DNA of 64,000 nt from Rivularia sp. MS3 (GTDB taxonomy: Bacteria; Cyanobacteriota; Cyanobacteriia; Cyanobacteriales; Nostocaceae), in contig JAHCMI010000053.1 in NCBI GenBank assembly GCA_019192545.1, positions 1-64,000 of the forward strand. The letters run 5' to 3'. The translations under genes and the position numbers were made by a program. Under the pieces are notes generated by a model, which had not been told where the DNA came from, searched no databases, and saw only the letters and a program-made list of their open reading frames with translations. Of this stretch, positions 28,401-36,531 are shown in pieces (the stretch's first letter is position 1; each line of letters opens with the position of its first letter).

Positions 28401-29122
28401 CCGACGGAAATACTACGGTTACAGAAGCCGGTAGCACGGATACATTTACAGTTGTTCTCGATACTCAACCAACTGACGACGTAGTAATTTCAATTACTAA
28501 TCCCGATACAACTGAAGCAACTGTTTCTAGCAACAGCCTTACTTTTACAGCAGCTAATTGGGATACAGCGCAAACGGTAACTGTAACTGGTGTTGATGAC
28601 AATTTAGTTGATGGAAATCAAACTACTCCATTAACTTTGAGTGTAGATGCAGCTAACAGCGACGATAATTTTGATTCTCTTGCAAATCAAACCGTAAACG
28701 TTATCACCGTTGATGATGATGTTAACATTCAAATTCTTGGTACTAAAGGACGCGACGTTCTTACAGGTGACGATACCGACAACATAATCACTGGTTTACA
28801 AAGTCGCGACATTCTCACTGGAGGTGGTGGCAATGATGAATTTGTTTATACCTCACTCAGAGATGCAGGAGATATCATTACCGACTTTGAAGTTGGTAGC
28901 GACACAATAGTTCTGACACAGTTACTCGATAGCTTAGGTTACACGGGTTCCGATGCAATTAGCGACGGTTACGTTAGCTTTGGTGCAAATGGAAATGATG
29001 CATTTGTTCAAATCGACCAAGACGGAACAATGGGTAGCCGTTTTGCTAGAACCATTATCACTTTAGAAAACGTAAGTCTGACTGAAATATCCAACCCCAA
29101 TAACTTCGTATTTGAAGCTTAA
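25475..29122 (+). CDS. subtilase-fold protein with Calx-beta-like repeats and RTX-like C terminus
   Basis: Large secreted-type S8 (subtilisin-like) protein of 1215 aa. The catalytic Asp is probably D156 in VTIGVLSDSYD, the oxyanion Asn lies in SSAGNSGD, and the nucleophile is S501 in FSGTSAAAPHAAA. At the place of the usual HGTxVA motif the sequence reads DEGRAMLQLVHDLAPGA, so the standard His is not where expected. A jelly-roll-like domain follows (about 570-735), then three 115-aa Calx-beta-like repeats (about 739-1083) and RTX-like glycine repeats (GTKGRDVLTGDD, LTGGGGNDEFVY). There is no N-terminal signal peptide; the RTX tail fits type I secretion. Confidence 0.85.
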   Translation: MLEIQPNKSSRISDKLLDLYEEFTSLPETRNVNNSEVSLTNSDILQLNAARTEVIVRITSSDVEGLLPALEDSGFQVIGSAPDFNFIEGWMPIDLIPNLEELESQGLMGVLPVYAPITNVGSVTSQADFVHETDRVRASLPTGFDGTGVTIGVLSDSYDTSGNGSAAADIASGDLPANGVTVLQEGRNNATDEGRAMLQLVHDLAPGADLAFATASFSPANFANNIRALANAGSDIIVDDIAYLTEPFFQDSVVSFAVDDVVTNNNVAYFSSAGNSGDIAYESTDINFETIGQNLFYDFDPSANVDVTQRITIPFGRQVRLSFQWDDPFFTRNGVDTDLDIFLINPATGNIVAQADNNNIANQTPSEFLVFENNTFQTDFDVAIRLFDGPEPGRIKYIPFDLSSNPDDIYQEFATNSSTIFAHPAATNASAVAAVPYFDQDNPEPFTSVGPTTILFETDGTRKATPEVRQTPDIAAIDNTDTTFFGSDIDGNGFPNFSGTSAAAPHAAAVAALVKQANPTFTPQQIYDRLESTAKDIGAPGYDNVTGHGLINAYDAIFGPVVPAPLNFTDNFEDGDLPIAYETKTNGAGRIQVTTENNPIGTRHLTLDSSRNRFDSLNEVILHVDTTGFDNVQLSFDQREFDDEDNLMPQTFTGSNNSDGVVLSVDGTNWFRLISLTGSNSTETYQTNSFNLSTFAANNSLTLGSDVRIKFQQFDDFPIETGLDGFAFDNISVTGDSLAGFTVTESDGNTTVTEAGSTDTFTVVLDTQPTDDVVISITNPDTTEATVSSNSLTFTAANWDTAQTVTVTGVDDNLVDGNQTTPLTLSVDAANSDDNFDSLANQTVNVITVDDDSAGFTVTESEGNTTVTEAGSTDTFTVVLDTQPTDDVVISITNPDTTEATVSSNSLTFTAANWDTAQTVTVTGVDDNLVDGNQTTPLTLSVDAANSDDNFDSLANQTVNVITIDDDSAGFTVTESDGNTTVTEAGSTDTFTVVLDTQPTDDVVISITNPDTTEATVSSNSLTFTAANWDTAQTVTVTGVDDNLVDGNQTTPLTLSVDAANSDDNFDSLANQTVNVITVDDDVNIQILGTKGRDVLTGDDTDNIITGLQSRDILTGGGGNDEFVYTSLRDAGDIITDFEVGSDTIVLTQLLDSLGYTGSDAISDGYVSFGANGNDAFVQIDQDGTMGSRFARTIITLENVSLTEISNPNNFVFEA
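27689..28723 (+). repeat. three 345-bp near-identical tandem repeats
   Basis: Units begin at 27689, 28034 and 28379, each exactly 345 bp (115 codons), starting gcaggcttcactgtcaca. They differ at only a few bases (Asp/Glu in TVTESDG/TVTESEG, Val/Ile before DDD). Near-identity including silent positions points to recent amplification or gene conversion. Copy number is likely to vary between strains and to be hard to assemble. Confidence 0.95.
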
Positions 29123-29252
29123 GCGCAATCATTGATATTGCTAGAAACTCTTGTGAAATGGAGAGAAGTTGGGGGGAAGATACTCTTCCCCCAAACTACA
29201 GAGCATCTTGTCCGTCCAATTAATACTCAAAACAATAAGGAGCATTCACTAA

Positions 29253-29996
29253 ATGTCATTCATCAAAAACTCAACCTTAACTGCTGGTTTAATTAGTTTA
29301 TTAAGTTTAACTACTATTGCTGCAAAACCATCCCAAGCTGCTGTTATTGACTTTAACAGTTGGAATTCCACTGGTGACGTTTCAATTCAGGGTAGCGGAC
29401 AAGTTAATATGTCTAACTCATCCTTTGGATTTGGAGATGATACAGACTTTAATCCGAGTAATCCAGACGCATATAATTATACCCAAAACAATGTTTCTAC
29501 AGAAGCAAACGGTTCTCTACAAAACTTTGTTGGTGTAAACAATAACGACTTAGATATTAATGGTCAAGCTTTTGAAGGTTCTGCTGTGAAAACAACTATT
29601 ACAGCGCTAGCAGGTGATAAATTGAACTTCAAATGGAACTTTCTTACTAACGAAACCGCTACTTCAGCACCTTTTACTCCTTTAAATGACTTTGCCTTTG
29701 TCAGCATTAATGGTGTTGTAAATAAGCTAGCTGATTTCACTAATGCATCCAATAGTTCTAACTTTTTCGATTCAGAAACCGGACAAAACGCTTTTAGTTA
29801 TACCTTTGCACAGCAGGGAAATTATCAAGTAGGTATTGGTGTAGTTGATATTGATGACTACGGTGTCACATCAGCCTTACAAGTTACTAACGCAGAAGTC
29901 GAACCCGTACCGGAACCTTTAACTATTCTCGGCACTGGTGTCGCTGCGGGATTTGGCTTTATGTTCCGTCGCAAGCGCTCTAAAAAACAAGCTTAG
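29253..29996 (+). CDS. PEP-CTERM sorted extracellular protein
   Basis: A 247-aa exported protein. The N-terminal signal peptide (TLTAGLISLLSLTTIAAKPSQAA) precedes a beta-rich Asn/Ser/Thr-rich body, and the C terminus has the full PEP-CTERM signal: VPEP, a hydrophobic helix (LTILGTGVAAGFGFMF) and a basic tail RRKRSKK. Such proteins are sorted by exosortase and often end up in exopolysaccharide or the outer surface. AAGGAG precedes ATG 29253 by about 10 bp. A strong terminator follows at 30036. Its body matches no family I can name. Confidence 0.88.
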   Translation: MSFIKNSTLTAGLISLLSLTTIAAKPSQAAVIDFNSWNSTGDVSIQGSGQVNMSNSSFGFGDDTDFNPSNPDAYNYTQNNVSTEANGSLQNFVGVNNNDLDINGQAFEGSAVKTTITALAGDKLNFKWNFLTNETATSAPFTPLNDFAFVSINGVVNKLADFTNASNSSNFFDSETGQNAFSYTFAQQGNYQVGIGVVDIDDYGVTSALQVTNAEVEPVPEPLTILGTGVAAGFGFMFRRKRSKKQA

Positions 29997-30035
29997 TCGC
30001 TAATCTAATAGTAATAACTAATAAATTTTTGACCT

Positions 30036-30060
30036 AGTCCTCTAAAAGAGGACTTTTTAT
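30036..30060 (+). terminator. Rho-independent terminator
   Basis: Perfect 7-bp stem AGTCCTC/GAGGACT with a TAAAA loop followed by TTTTAT, 40 bp after the stop of the PEP-CTERM gene. Confidence 0.88.
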
Positions 30061-30560
30061 TAATTTGAATGATTTAAATTTTACTATCTCACTTCATTTC
30101 TATACCGCAAATCAAAAGCATATTGGTTCGAGATACATCTAATTGGTTAGAGGTACATCTAATATATTTCCATTAAATAGCAAGCTCCTCAAACCTACTA
30201 TACAAACCAACAGCGCTCTAAAACAAATTTCGCCTTCAATGTATTAAATAAACCATAACACTTAATCTTTTATTCAAATAAATACTGAAAATACAGTCCC
30301 AGTATCGGACTTTTTTAGTAAACCAAAGTCTTATCCTACGAGTTTACCGAAGCTTTTATCTCTAACTACCAATTTTAGAATCCAAATATTCGCAATTCAT
30401 CCTCTTTTAAGTTCAAAATTATAAAGAGTACGCAAAAAATAATAGTTACTATAGACACCTTTAAGAGTACTGAGATAGCTTGTATATATCGAAACGGAAT
30501 TACTACGCAATAAGTGATTCTTTAAAGTTTGAAAGTGCAATAAGAGAAGAGTTTTTAGTA

Positions 30561-31979
30561 ATGGTTGATAATAAGAAAGTTGTAAAAGGTTTTGTTGCTG
30601 GTGCTGCTTTAACTGGTGCTTTTATTGCTCCTGCAACCGCACAAGCTGCTGATACGATTGAAACTCCATTTGACATGATGGATGGCATTCAAAATGCAGA
30701 AGCTACACAAGCTAGACAAGAAGCAAGAAAAGAACGCGATCGAGCTAGAGGCAAAGCAAGAACTTTCCACGATCTGAATAAGAAAAAGAATGTTTACAAC
30801 GTTAAAAACAATAATTACCAAAAGCAATTAAAAAAGTATAATAACGGTGAAAGTAACAAAGAAAACCTAAAAAAAGCAGAAAATCAACTTAAAACAGCCC
30901 AAAAGAACTATCAGAACAAGTTAGATAATCTATTTGTTGATAAGTCCGGAGATAAAGAATTAAAAAATGCCAGAGGTTCTTATAATAAGGCATTGAAAGA
31001 ACACGGTAAATTGAAAAAGACAGCTGAGAAAACAAAGCAACAAAAAGATATTGATGCCGCAAAACAAGCAAAACAAAAATTTCAAGAGGCTAAACAGGCA
31101 TATAGCAGCAAACTTGATGCAGCTAAAAATGGAATCACTAACAATGATTTATATAAATCATTGATGGTGGAAGGTAATCAACGAATTAATGCTCAGAAAC
31201 AAGCAGAGAAAAAATATGAAGCAGTAGTAGCTCAAGAATGGGGGGGTTGGACTAAGGAGCATGAGGTTAGAGATAGAACCGAAGATGCTGAATTCCAAAA
31301 GTTAATGCCCGAATTCCAAAAGTTAGTACAAAAAGAAAGATTAGCAGTTGCAGCAGAAAAAGTTTCCGCACAGAAACTAGATGCTAGTAAGCTATTCTTA
31401 AAAAATGACCACGATGTACGTGTTTGGTTTATAAATGAAGGTGCTGGTTACAGAAATGAACTAGCTTATGAAGCATTCAATGGCGACAATTACGAGAAGG
31501 GAATGATTTTTGATGATGTTTCATGTAAATCTGGTTGTCAGCTAAATAATGGTAAAAATGCTCCTTTAGATATTGGTGACTTTGTAGATTTAGGTTTAAT
31601 TGAAGGTGGAACTCAACTCAACTTCTTACTCAGAGCAGATGGTGCGGATGGAACAAGAACTAGTAATGGTGATATTTATGGCTCTGAAGCATCTCTGAAT
31701 GCTGATAATTTACAGCACTTAATGGCTTTTGCTGTTCAAGCTGGTGGTAGAGATTATCTGTTGATGGGTTTTGAAGATTTGCGTAAAGGTGGCGATAAAG
31801 ATTACAACGATGCGATGTTTGTTGTCGATCTCGGTGAAGATAACTTGACTGATGGTAGGAAGTTCGCACAAGCAGCAAAAGTACCTGAAGCTTCTAATAT
31901 GGCTGCGATTCTTGGTGTAACTGGCGCTGGTTTGATGTTACGTCGTCGCCGTCGCAACAAGAAATCTGTAACAATCTAG
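30561..31979 (+). CDS. DUF4114-type PEP-CTERM protein with coiled coil
   Basis: An exported protein of about 472 aa. I start at ATG 30561 because MVDNKKVVKGFVAGAALTGA then begins a normal signal peptide ending ATAQAADT; the frame is open from 30480. A long Lys/Gln/Ala coiled coil (about 45-280) precedes a DUF4114-like domain (VWFINEGAGYRNELAYE, DIGDFVDLGLIEGGTQLNF, FEDLRKGGDKDYNDAMFVV with a Ca-binding look). The C terminus carries a PEP-CTERM-like signal (VPEASNMAAILGVTGAGLML then RRRRRNKK). The second such protein in a row suggests a local extracellular-matrix theme. Confidence 0.85.
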   Translation: MVDNKKVVKGFVAGAALTGAFIAPATAQAADTIETPFDMMDGIQNAEATQARQEARKERDRARGKARTFHDLNKKKNVYNVKNNNYQKQLKKYNNGESNKENLKKAENQLKTAQKNYQNKLDNLFVDKSGDKELKNARGSYNKALKEHGKLKKTAEKTKQQKDIDAAKQAKQKFQEAKQAYSSKLDAAKNGITNNDLYKSLMVEGNQRINAQKQAEKKYEAVVAQEWGGWTKEHEVRDRTEDAEFQKLMPEFQKLVQKERLAVAAEKVSAQKLDASKLFLKNDHDVRVWFINEGAGYRNELAYEAFNGDNYEKGMIFDDVSCKSGCQLNNGKNAPLDIGDFVDLGLIEGGTQLNFLLRADGADGTRTSNGDIYGSEASLNADNLQHLMAFAVQAGGRDYLLMGFEDLRKGGDKDYNDAMFVVDLGEDNLTDGRKFAQAAKVPEASNMAAILGVTGAGLMLRRRRRNKKSVTI

Positions 31980-32092
31980 AAACGTAAGATGGGAGCATCT
32001 TTCCATCTGTTTCAAACAAAAGTTAGCTAGTAAAAACAAAATATATGAATTAAAAAAATTTCTCTTCCTTTAAATATTCTTTCCTGTATTTG

Positions 32093-32126
32093 ACGCAATT
32101 CTCTATTAGAATTGCGTTCTTTTTTG
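32093..32126 (+). terminator. Rho-independent terminator
   Basis: Perfect 10-bp stem ACGCAATTCT/AGAATTGCGT with a 5-base loop, followed by TCTTTTTTG. It lies about 115 bp after the DUF4114 gene. Confidence 0.88.
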
Positions 32127-32259
32127 TGTACGAGAATAGGGAATATTAAAAGCAAGTAGCGTTTTTTAACCTTTAACCTTTGACTTTTCCTTGTAAGACG
32201 CTAAATAATTCTTTTTTTATGGCATGATTATATAAACTTTGCTGGCAGTTAAAACAAAT

Positions 32260-33792
32260 ATGATGCAGAGCAGGGATAATCAGAATCAACAAGCAAGTTA
32301 TATTCTGGCTTTAGATTTAGGCACTACGGGGAATCGTGCTTTTGTGTTTGATTCTCACAGTCAAATTATCGGACAAGCATACCTAGAACTCAAACAATAT
32401 TATCCTCAAGCGGGATGGTTGGAACACGATGCTATTGAAATCTGGGATGCTACGGTTTCGGTAATCCAAAGTGCTGTTAAAAAAGCTAACATTTCCCCTT
32501 CTCAAATAGCTGCTATTGGATTAACTGTTCAGCGAGAAACTTGTTTGCTATGGGATAAAAACACCGGCAAACCTTTACGTAAAGCTATTGTCTGGCAAGA
32601 TAGACGCACTGCTCCCCTTTGCAATCAATTACAAAATCAAGGTTTAGGAGAAGAAATTTATCAACGTACTGGATTAGTTATTGATGCTTATTTTTCTGCA
32701 ACAAAGCTTTCTTGGCTGTTGGATTCTGTTGCAGGAATTGACCTCGATCATGTTTTGGCTGGTACAATCGATACCTGGGTACTGTGGAATCTAACTGGTG
32801 GAAAAGTTCATGCAACCGATAGCAGCAACGCCAGTCGAACAATGTTGATGAATTTGAAAACTTGTGACTGGGATGAAACCCTTCTAGATTTATTCAAAAT
32901 TCCTCGTCATATATTACCTCAAATTCAGCCCAGTTTAAGCCAATTTGGATTGACAGATAAAGATTTATTAGGAACAGAAATTCCTATAACTGCGATTTTA
33001 GGCGACCAGCAAGCGTCTTTATTCGGTCATGGTTGCAATGCTCCCGGTCTCATGAAATGTACTTACGGTACTGGTAGCTTTTTGGTGGCTCATACAGGAA
33101 AAGAAATAGCGCGATCGCAAAGTCAGCTTTTAAGTACGGTGGCTTGGACTAAAGTAAATCAAAACGGTTCTTTGGATATCAACTACGCCCTCGAAGGCAG
33201 TATGTTTACTAGTGGGGCTTGTATCCAATGGTTGCGAGATGGTATGCAATTAATTGAAACAGCCGCTGAAACCGAAACTATAGCAACTCAAGTAGAGGAT
33301 AACGGCGGTGTCTATTTTGTACCTGCTTTAAGTGGATTGGGGGCACCTCATTGGGATATGAGCGCTAGAGGTTCTTTTTTAGGAATTACTGCCGGAGTAA
33401 CCAGAGAACACATGGTACGTTCTGTATTAGAAGCAATTGCTTATCAAGTGAAAGAAGTTGTAGAAGCTATCAATGCATCTAGTAACACTTCTATCAACAA
33501 GTTAACTGTAGATGGTGGTGCTTCCAATAATAATTTTTTAATGCAGTTTCAAGCCGATTTGTTGGGAATTCCCATCGAACTACCAGTGATGCGAGACACT
33601 ACAGTACAAGGTATTGCATTCGCTGCTGGTTTATCAATTGGTTTATGGAGTGATTATTCCCAATTGATAAATCAAAGAAGTATAGAAAAAGTGTTTGAAC
33701 CGAATATTAATTCTAATAAGATTCAAGATAATTATGCTACTTGGTTGCGTGCTGTTGAACGTGGGAAAAATTGGGAATTAGGTAATGGGTAA
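32260..33792 (+). CDS. glpK: glycerol kinase
   Basis: FGGY-family kinase that phosphorylates glycerol to sn-glycerol-3-phosphate. ALDLGTTGNRAFVFD is the phosphate-1 motif; then GLTVQRETCLLWD, AIVWQDRRTA (glycerol-binding region), ILGDQQASLFGHGC, CTYGTGSFLVAHTG and VDGGASNNNFLMQFQADLLG (adenosine motif). About 510 aa, normal for GlpK. The frame is open from TTG 32239, but ATG 32260 or 32263 are more likely starts. It stands alone; no glpF or glpD is adjacent. Confidence 0.94.
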   Translation: MMQSRDNQNQQASYILALDLGTTGNRAFVFDSHSQIIGQAYLELKQYYPQAGWLEHDAIEIWDATVSVIQSAVKKANISPSQIAAIGLTVQRETCLLWDKNTGKPLRKAIVWQDRRTAPLCNQLQNQGLGEEIYQRTGLVIDAYFSATKLSWLLDSVAGIDLDHVLAGTIDTWVLWNLTGGKVHATDSSNASRTMLMNLKTCDWDETLLDLFKIPRHILPQIQPSLSQFGLTDKDLLGTEIPITAILGDQQASLFGHGCNAPGLMKCTYGTGSFLVAHTGKEIARSQSQLLSTVAWTKVNQNGSLDINYALEGSMFTSGACIQWLRDGMQLIETAAETETIATQVEDNGGVYFVPALSGLGAPHWDMSARGSFLGITAGVTREHMVRSVLEAIAYQVKEVVEAINASSNTSINKLTVDGGASNNNFLMQFQADLLGIPIELPVMRDTTVQGIAFAAGLSIGLWSDYSQLINQRSIEKVFEPNINSNKIQDNYATWLRAVERGKNWELGNG

Positions 33793-33816
33793 TAGGTAAT
33801 GGTTAATAGATTGTAA

Positions 33817-33881
33817 GGTGTGTTAGACCCGCGACTATATATCGATTTTAATTACTATTTATCTAATTGGTCTAACGCACC
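33817..33881. repeat. 65-bp inverted-repeat element
   Basis: GGTGTGTTAGACC at 33817-33829 pairs with GGTCTAACGCACC at 33869-33881 (one G-T pair). It has the same design as the two elements at 42381 and 42512. A further imperfect hairpin GTGACACT/AGTGTCAC spans 34021-34069. The rest of the 830-bp gap before flv3 shows no gene. Confidence 0.65.
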
Positions 33882-34619
33882 ATTTCACTTTGTAAATAAT
33901 AAGTCACTGCTAATTGATAATAAAAAATAAATATCTGGGAAACATACAGATTATAATCAAGATAAAAAAATTATGTCAGATACAGGAATGGTCGCAATCG
34001 TCACAATATCCGGTTGGTACGTGACACTAAAAACATTGTTACTACTTTCAACATTGGTCAAAGTGTCACAGCACCCTACAAAAAAATGTGCCGGTTGCAT
34101 AATTCCTAAATTGATTAATTACTGTTAACAATTAATCCGTCCGATTTTTACCAATTTATTTTATATTCCACCTAAGTGAAAAGCAAACCCCGGTCTAATA
34201 GCGTAAGTCCTATAAATACGACTAAGAAAAATCAATTATAAAATCTACCTGAACTAATTTTATTAATGTGTAATATTACTAACAAAAGTCCAATTGTCCA
34301 ATTGTTTAATGTAAAAAACTCTAAAAAATCTAATAACTATCCCCCATGCCCCATGCCCAATCCCCGTTAATCACCACATCATAATTACGGCTTTCACAAT
34401 ACATTTAATTTTCCAAAAATTTATTTTCCTGATATAATCCGTTTTGAAAAAAAATTAATTATCTTGCGGTCTTTCAGTGGTTTGGTAATGCTGAGAAACA
34501 GCAACATCTGCTACAAAAAATTTTTTCTGGAATATAAAGTTTTAGACAAATTTACAAAAGTTTTTATGAGAAAAATAAAGACAGAAAAGTAAACTAAAAC
34601 TATCTTCGGATTTATATAT

Positions 34620-36338
34620 ATGGTAGCGGTCAACGAGAACGCACAAAAACGTCTTACTATACAAACTGTTGAAATTGCTCCAAACACAACCGCGATTCGT
34701 AGTCTCGATTGGGATCGCGATCGCTTTGATATTGAGTTTGGATTGCAAAATGGTACAACTTACAATTCTTATCTAATTCGGGGCGAACGTACAGCTTTAG
34801 TTGATACGTCTCATACCAAGTTTAGAGGACAATATTTAGAAACTCTCAAGAGCTTGGTTAATCCCAAGGAGATTGATTATATAATTGTTAGTCACACCGA
34901 ACCCGATCACAGTGGTTTAGTAGAAGATGTATTGCAAATTGCTCCTAGAGCAACTGTATTAGCATCTAAAGTCGCATTACAATTTTTGGAAAACTTGGTA
35001 CACGATCCGTTTTCTAAGCGCATTGTTAAGACTGGTGACAGCGTAGATTTGGGTGACGGACACGAAATTCAATTCGTTAGCGCTCCTAATTTGCACTGGC
35101 CCGATACTATCTTCAGTTTTGACAAGAAGACTCAAACTCTCTTCACTTGCGACGCTTTTGGTATGCATTACTGTAGTGATGATACCTTTGATGTCAATTT
35201 AGAAGCAATCGAACCTGACTTCAAGTTCTACTACGATTGTTTGATGGGACCAAATGCTCGCTCTTTATTGAATGCAATGAAGAGAATGGGTGATTTGGGC
35301 AACATTAAAATTATTGCTAACGGGCACGGGCCGTTACTTTATCACAACTTGGATACCCTTAAAGAGTGTTATCAAAGTTGGAGCCAAAAGCAAGCCAAAA
35401 CCGAAACAATCATTGGTTTGTACTACGTGTCGGAATATGGATATAGCGACCGTTTAGCCCAGTCAATTGGGCACGGTATCCAGAAAACCGGTATCGGTGT
35501 AGAAATGTTGGATTTAACTACTACCGACCTCCAAGAAATCCAGGAATTAGCAGGCAGAGCAGCAGGTATCATCATCGGTATGCCTCCTTCTCACAATACT
35601 GCCGCCCAAGCTGCTATTAGTTCTTTGCTAGCGGTGGTAAAAAATAAGCAAGTCATCGGACTTTATGAATCTTACGGTGGAGATGACGAGCCTATCGATA
35701 CCTTACGCAGAAAATTCCTCGAACATGGGGTAAGAGAAGGCTTTGAAGCAATCCGCATCAAAGAAGAACCCAACAACGATGTATTTAGAGCCGCAGACGA
35801 AGCTGGCAACGAAATGGGTCAGTTATTGGTACGCGAGCGCAACATCAAGCACCTTAAGTCTATCGATGCCGATTTAGAAAAAGCATTAGGTAGAATCAGT
35901 AACGGACTTTATATCGTTACCACTAAAAAAGGTGACGTAAAAGGCGCGATGGTTGCTTCCTGGATCGCGCAAGCGAGTTTACAACCTTTAGGATTTACCG
36001 TAGCTATTGCTAAGGAAAGAGGAATTGAATCTTCTCTACAAATAGGTGATAAATTCGTCCTCAACGTTTTAGAAGAAGGAAACTATCACCACCTCAAAAA
36101 GCATTTCCTCAAGCGCTTACTTCCCGGTGTTGACAGATTTGAGGGAGTAAAAACTCAAACAGCTAAAAATGGTAGTCCCATTCTTACTGATGCTTTGGCA
36201 TATATGGAATGCGAAGTTAAGACGACTATGGAATGTAGCGACCATACATTATTGTACTGCACTGTTTCCGACGGTCGTATTTCCGATCCCGATGGAATGA
36301 CAGCAGTTCGCCATCGTAAAGTTGGTACTTATTACTAA
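34620..36338 (+). CDS. flv3: diflavin flavodiiron protein, Flv3-type
   Basis: Cyanobacterial class C flavodiiron protein (572 aa): metallo-beta-lactamase-like diiron domain, flavodoxin domain (about 260-400) and C-terminal NAD(P)H:flavin reductase-like domain (about 425-572). The diiron ligands are canonical (SHTEPDHSG, then CDAFGMHYC and NGHGPLLY), as in Flv3 and Flv4. These proteins reduce O2 to water in electron-sink reactions. It is followed after 190 bp by an Flv1-type partner with no sll0218-like gene between, so a Flv1/Flv3 heterodimer is most likely. From memory, the order flv3 then flv1 matches the heterocyst-specific flv3B-flv1B pair of Anabaena. Confidence 0.9.
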   Translation: MVAVNENAQKRLTIQTVEIAPNTTAIRSLDWDRDRFDIEFGLQNGTTYNSYLIRGERTALVDTSHTKFRGQYLETLKSLVNPKEIDYIIVSHTEPDHSGLVEDVLQIAPRATVLASKVALQFLENLVHDPFSKRIVKTGDSVDLGDGHEIQFVSAPNLHWPDTIFSFDKKTQTLFTCDAFGMHYCSDDTFDVNLEAIEPDFKFYYDCLMGPNARSLLNAMKRMGDLGNIKIIANGHGPLLYHNLDTLKECYQSWSQKQAKTETIIGLYYVSEYGYSDRLAQSIGHGIQKTGIGVEMLDLTTTDLQEIQELAGRAAGIIIGMPPSHNTAAQAAISSLLAVVKNKQVIGLYESYGGDDEPIDTLRRKFLEHGVREGFEAIRIKEEPNNDVFRAADEAGNEMGQLLVRERNIKHLKSIDADLEKALGRISNGLYIVTTKKGDVKGAMVASWIAQASLQPLGFTVAIAKERGIESSLQIGDKFVLNVLEEGNYHHLKKHFLKRLLPGVDRFEGVKTQTAKNGSPILTDALAYMECEVKTTMECSDHTLLYCTVSDGRISDPDGMTAVRHRKVGTYY

Positions 36339-36531
36339 TTTGTGAATGGGGAATTGGGAATAGGGCATAGGGCATTGATAATTGGTAATTGGTAATTGGT
36401 AATTATTCATTCTCCTTTCTCTTCCCATACCTCCCCCTCTCCTCCCTCTTTATTAAATTCCCTAAAAGCATCTACATTCTTTTTTTTGATTATTTTTTTG
36501 ATTCTTAATCCTTTATTTTCTCACCCATATT

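Noticed and set aside
34021-34069. GTGACACT/AGTGTCAC hairpin as another CAST-type end
   Set aside because: It lacks the spaced ATTA-TGTC units and is not near a tRNA; only a hairpin.
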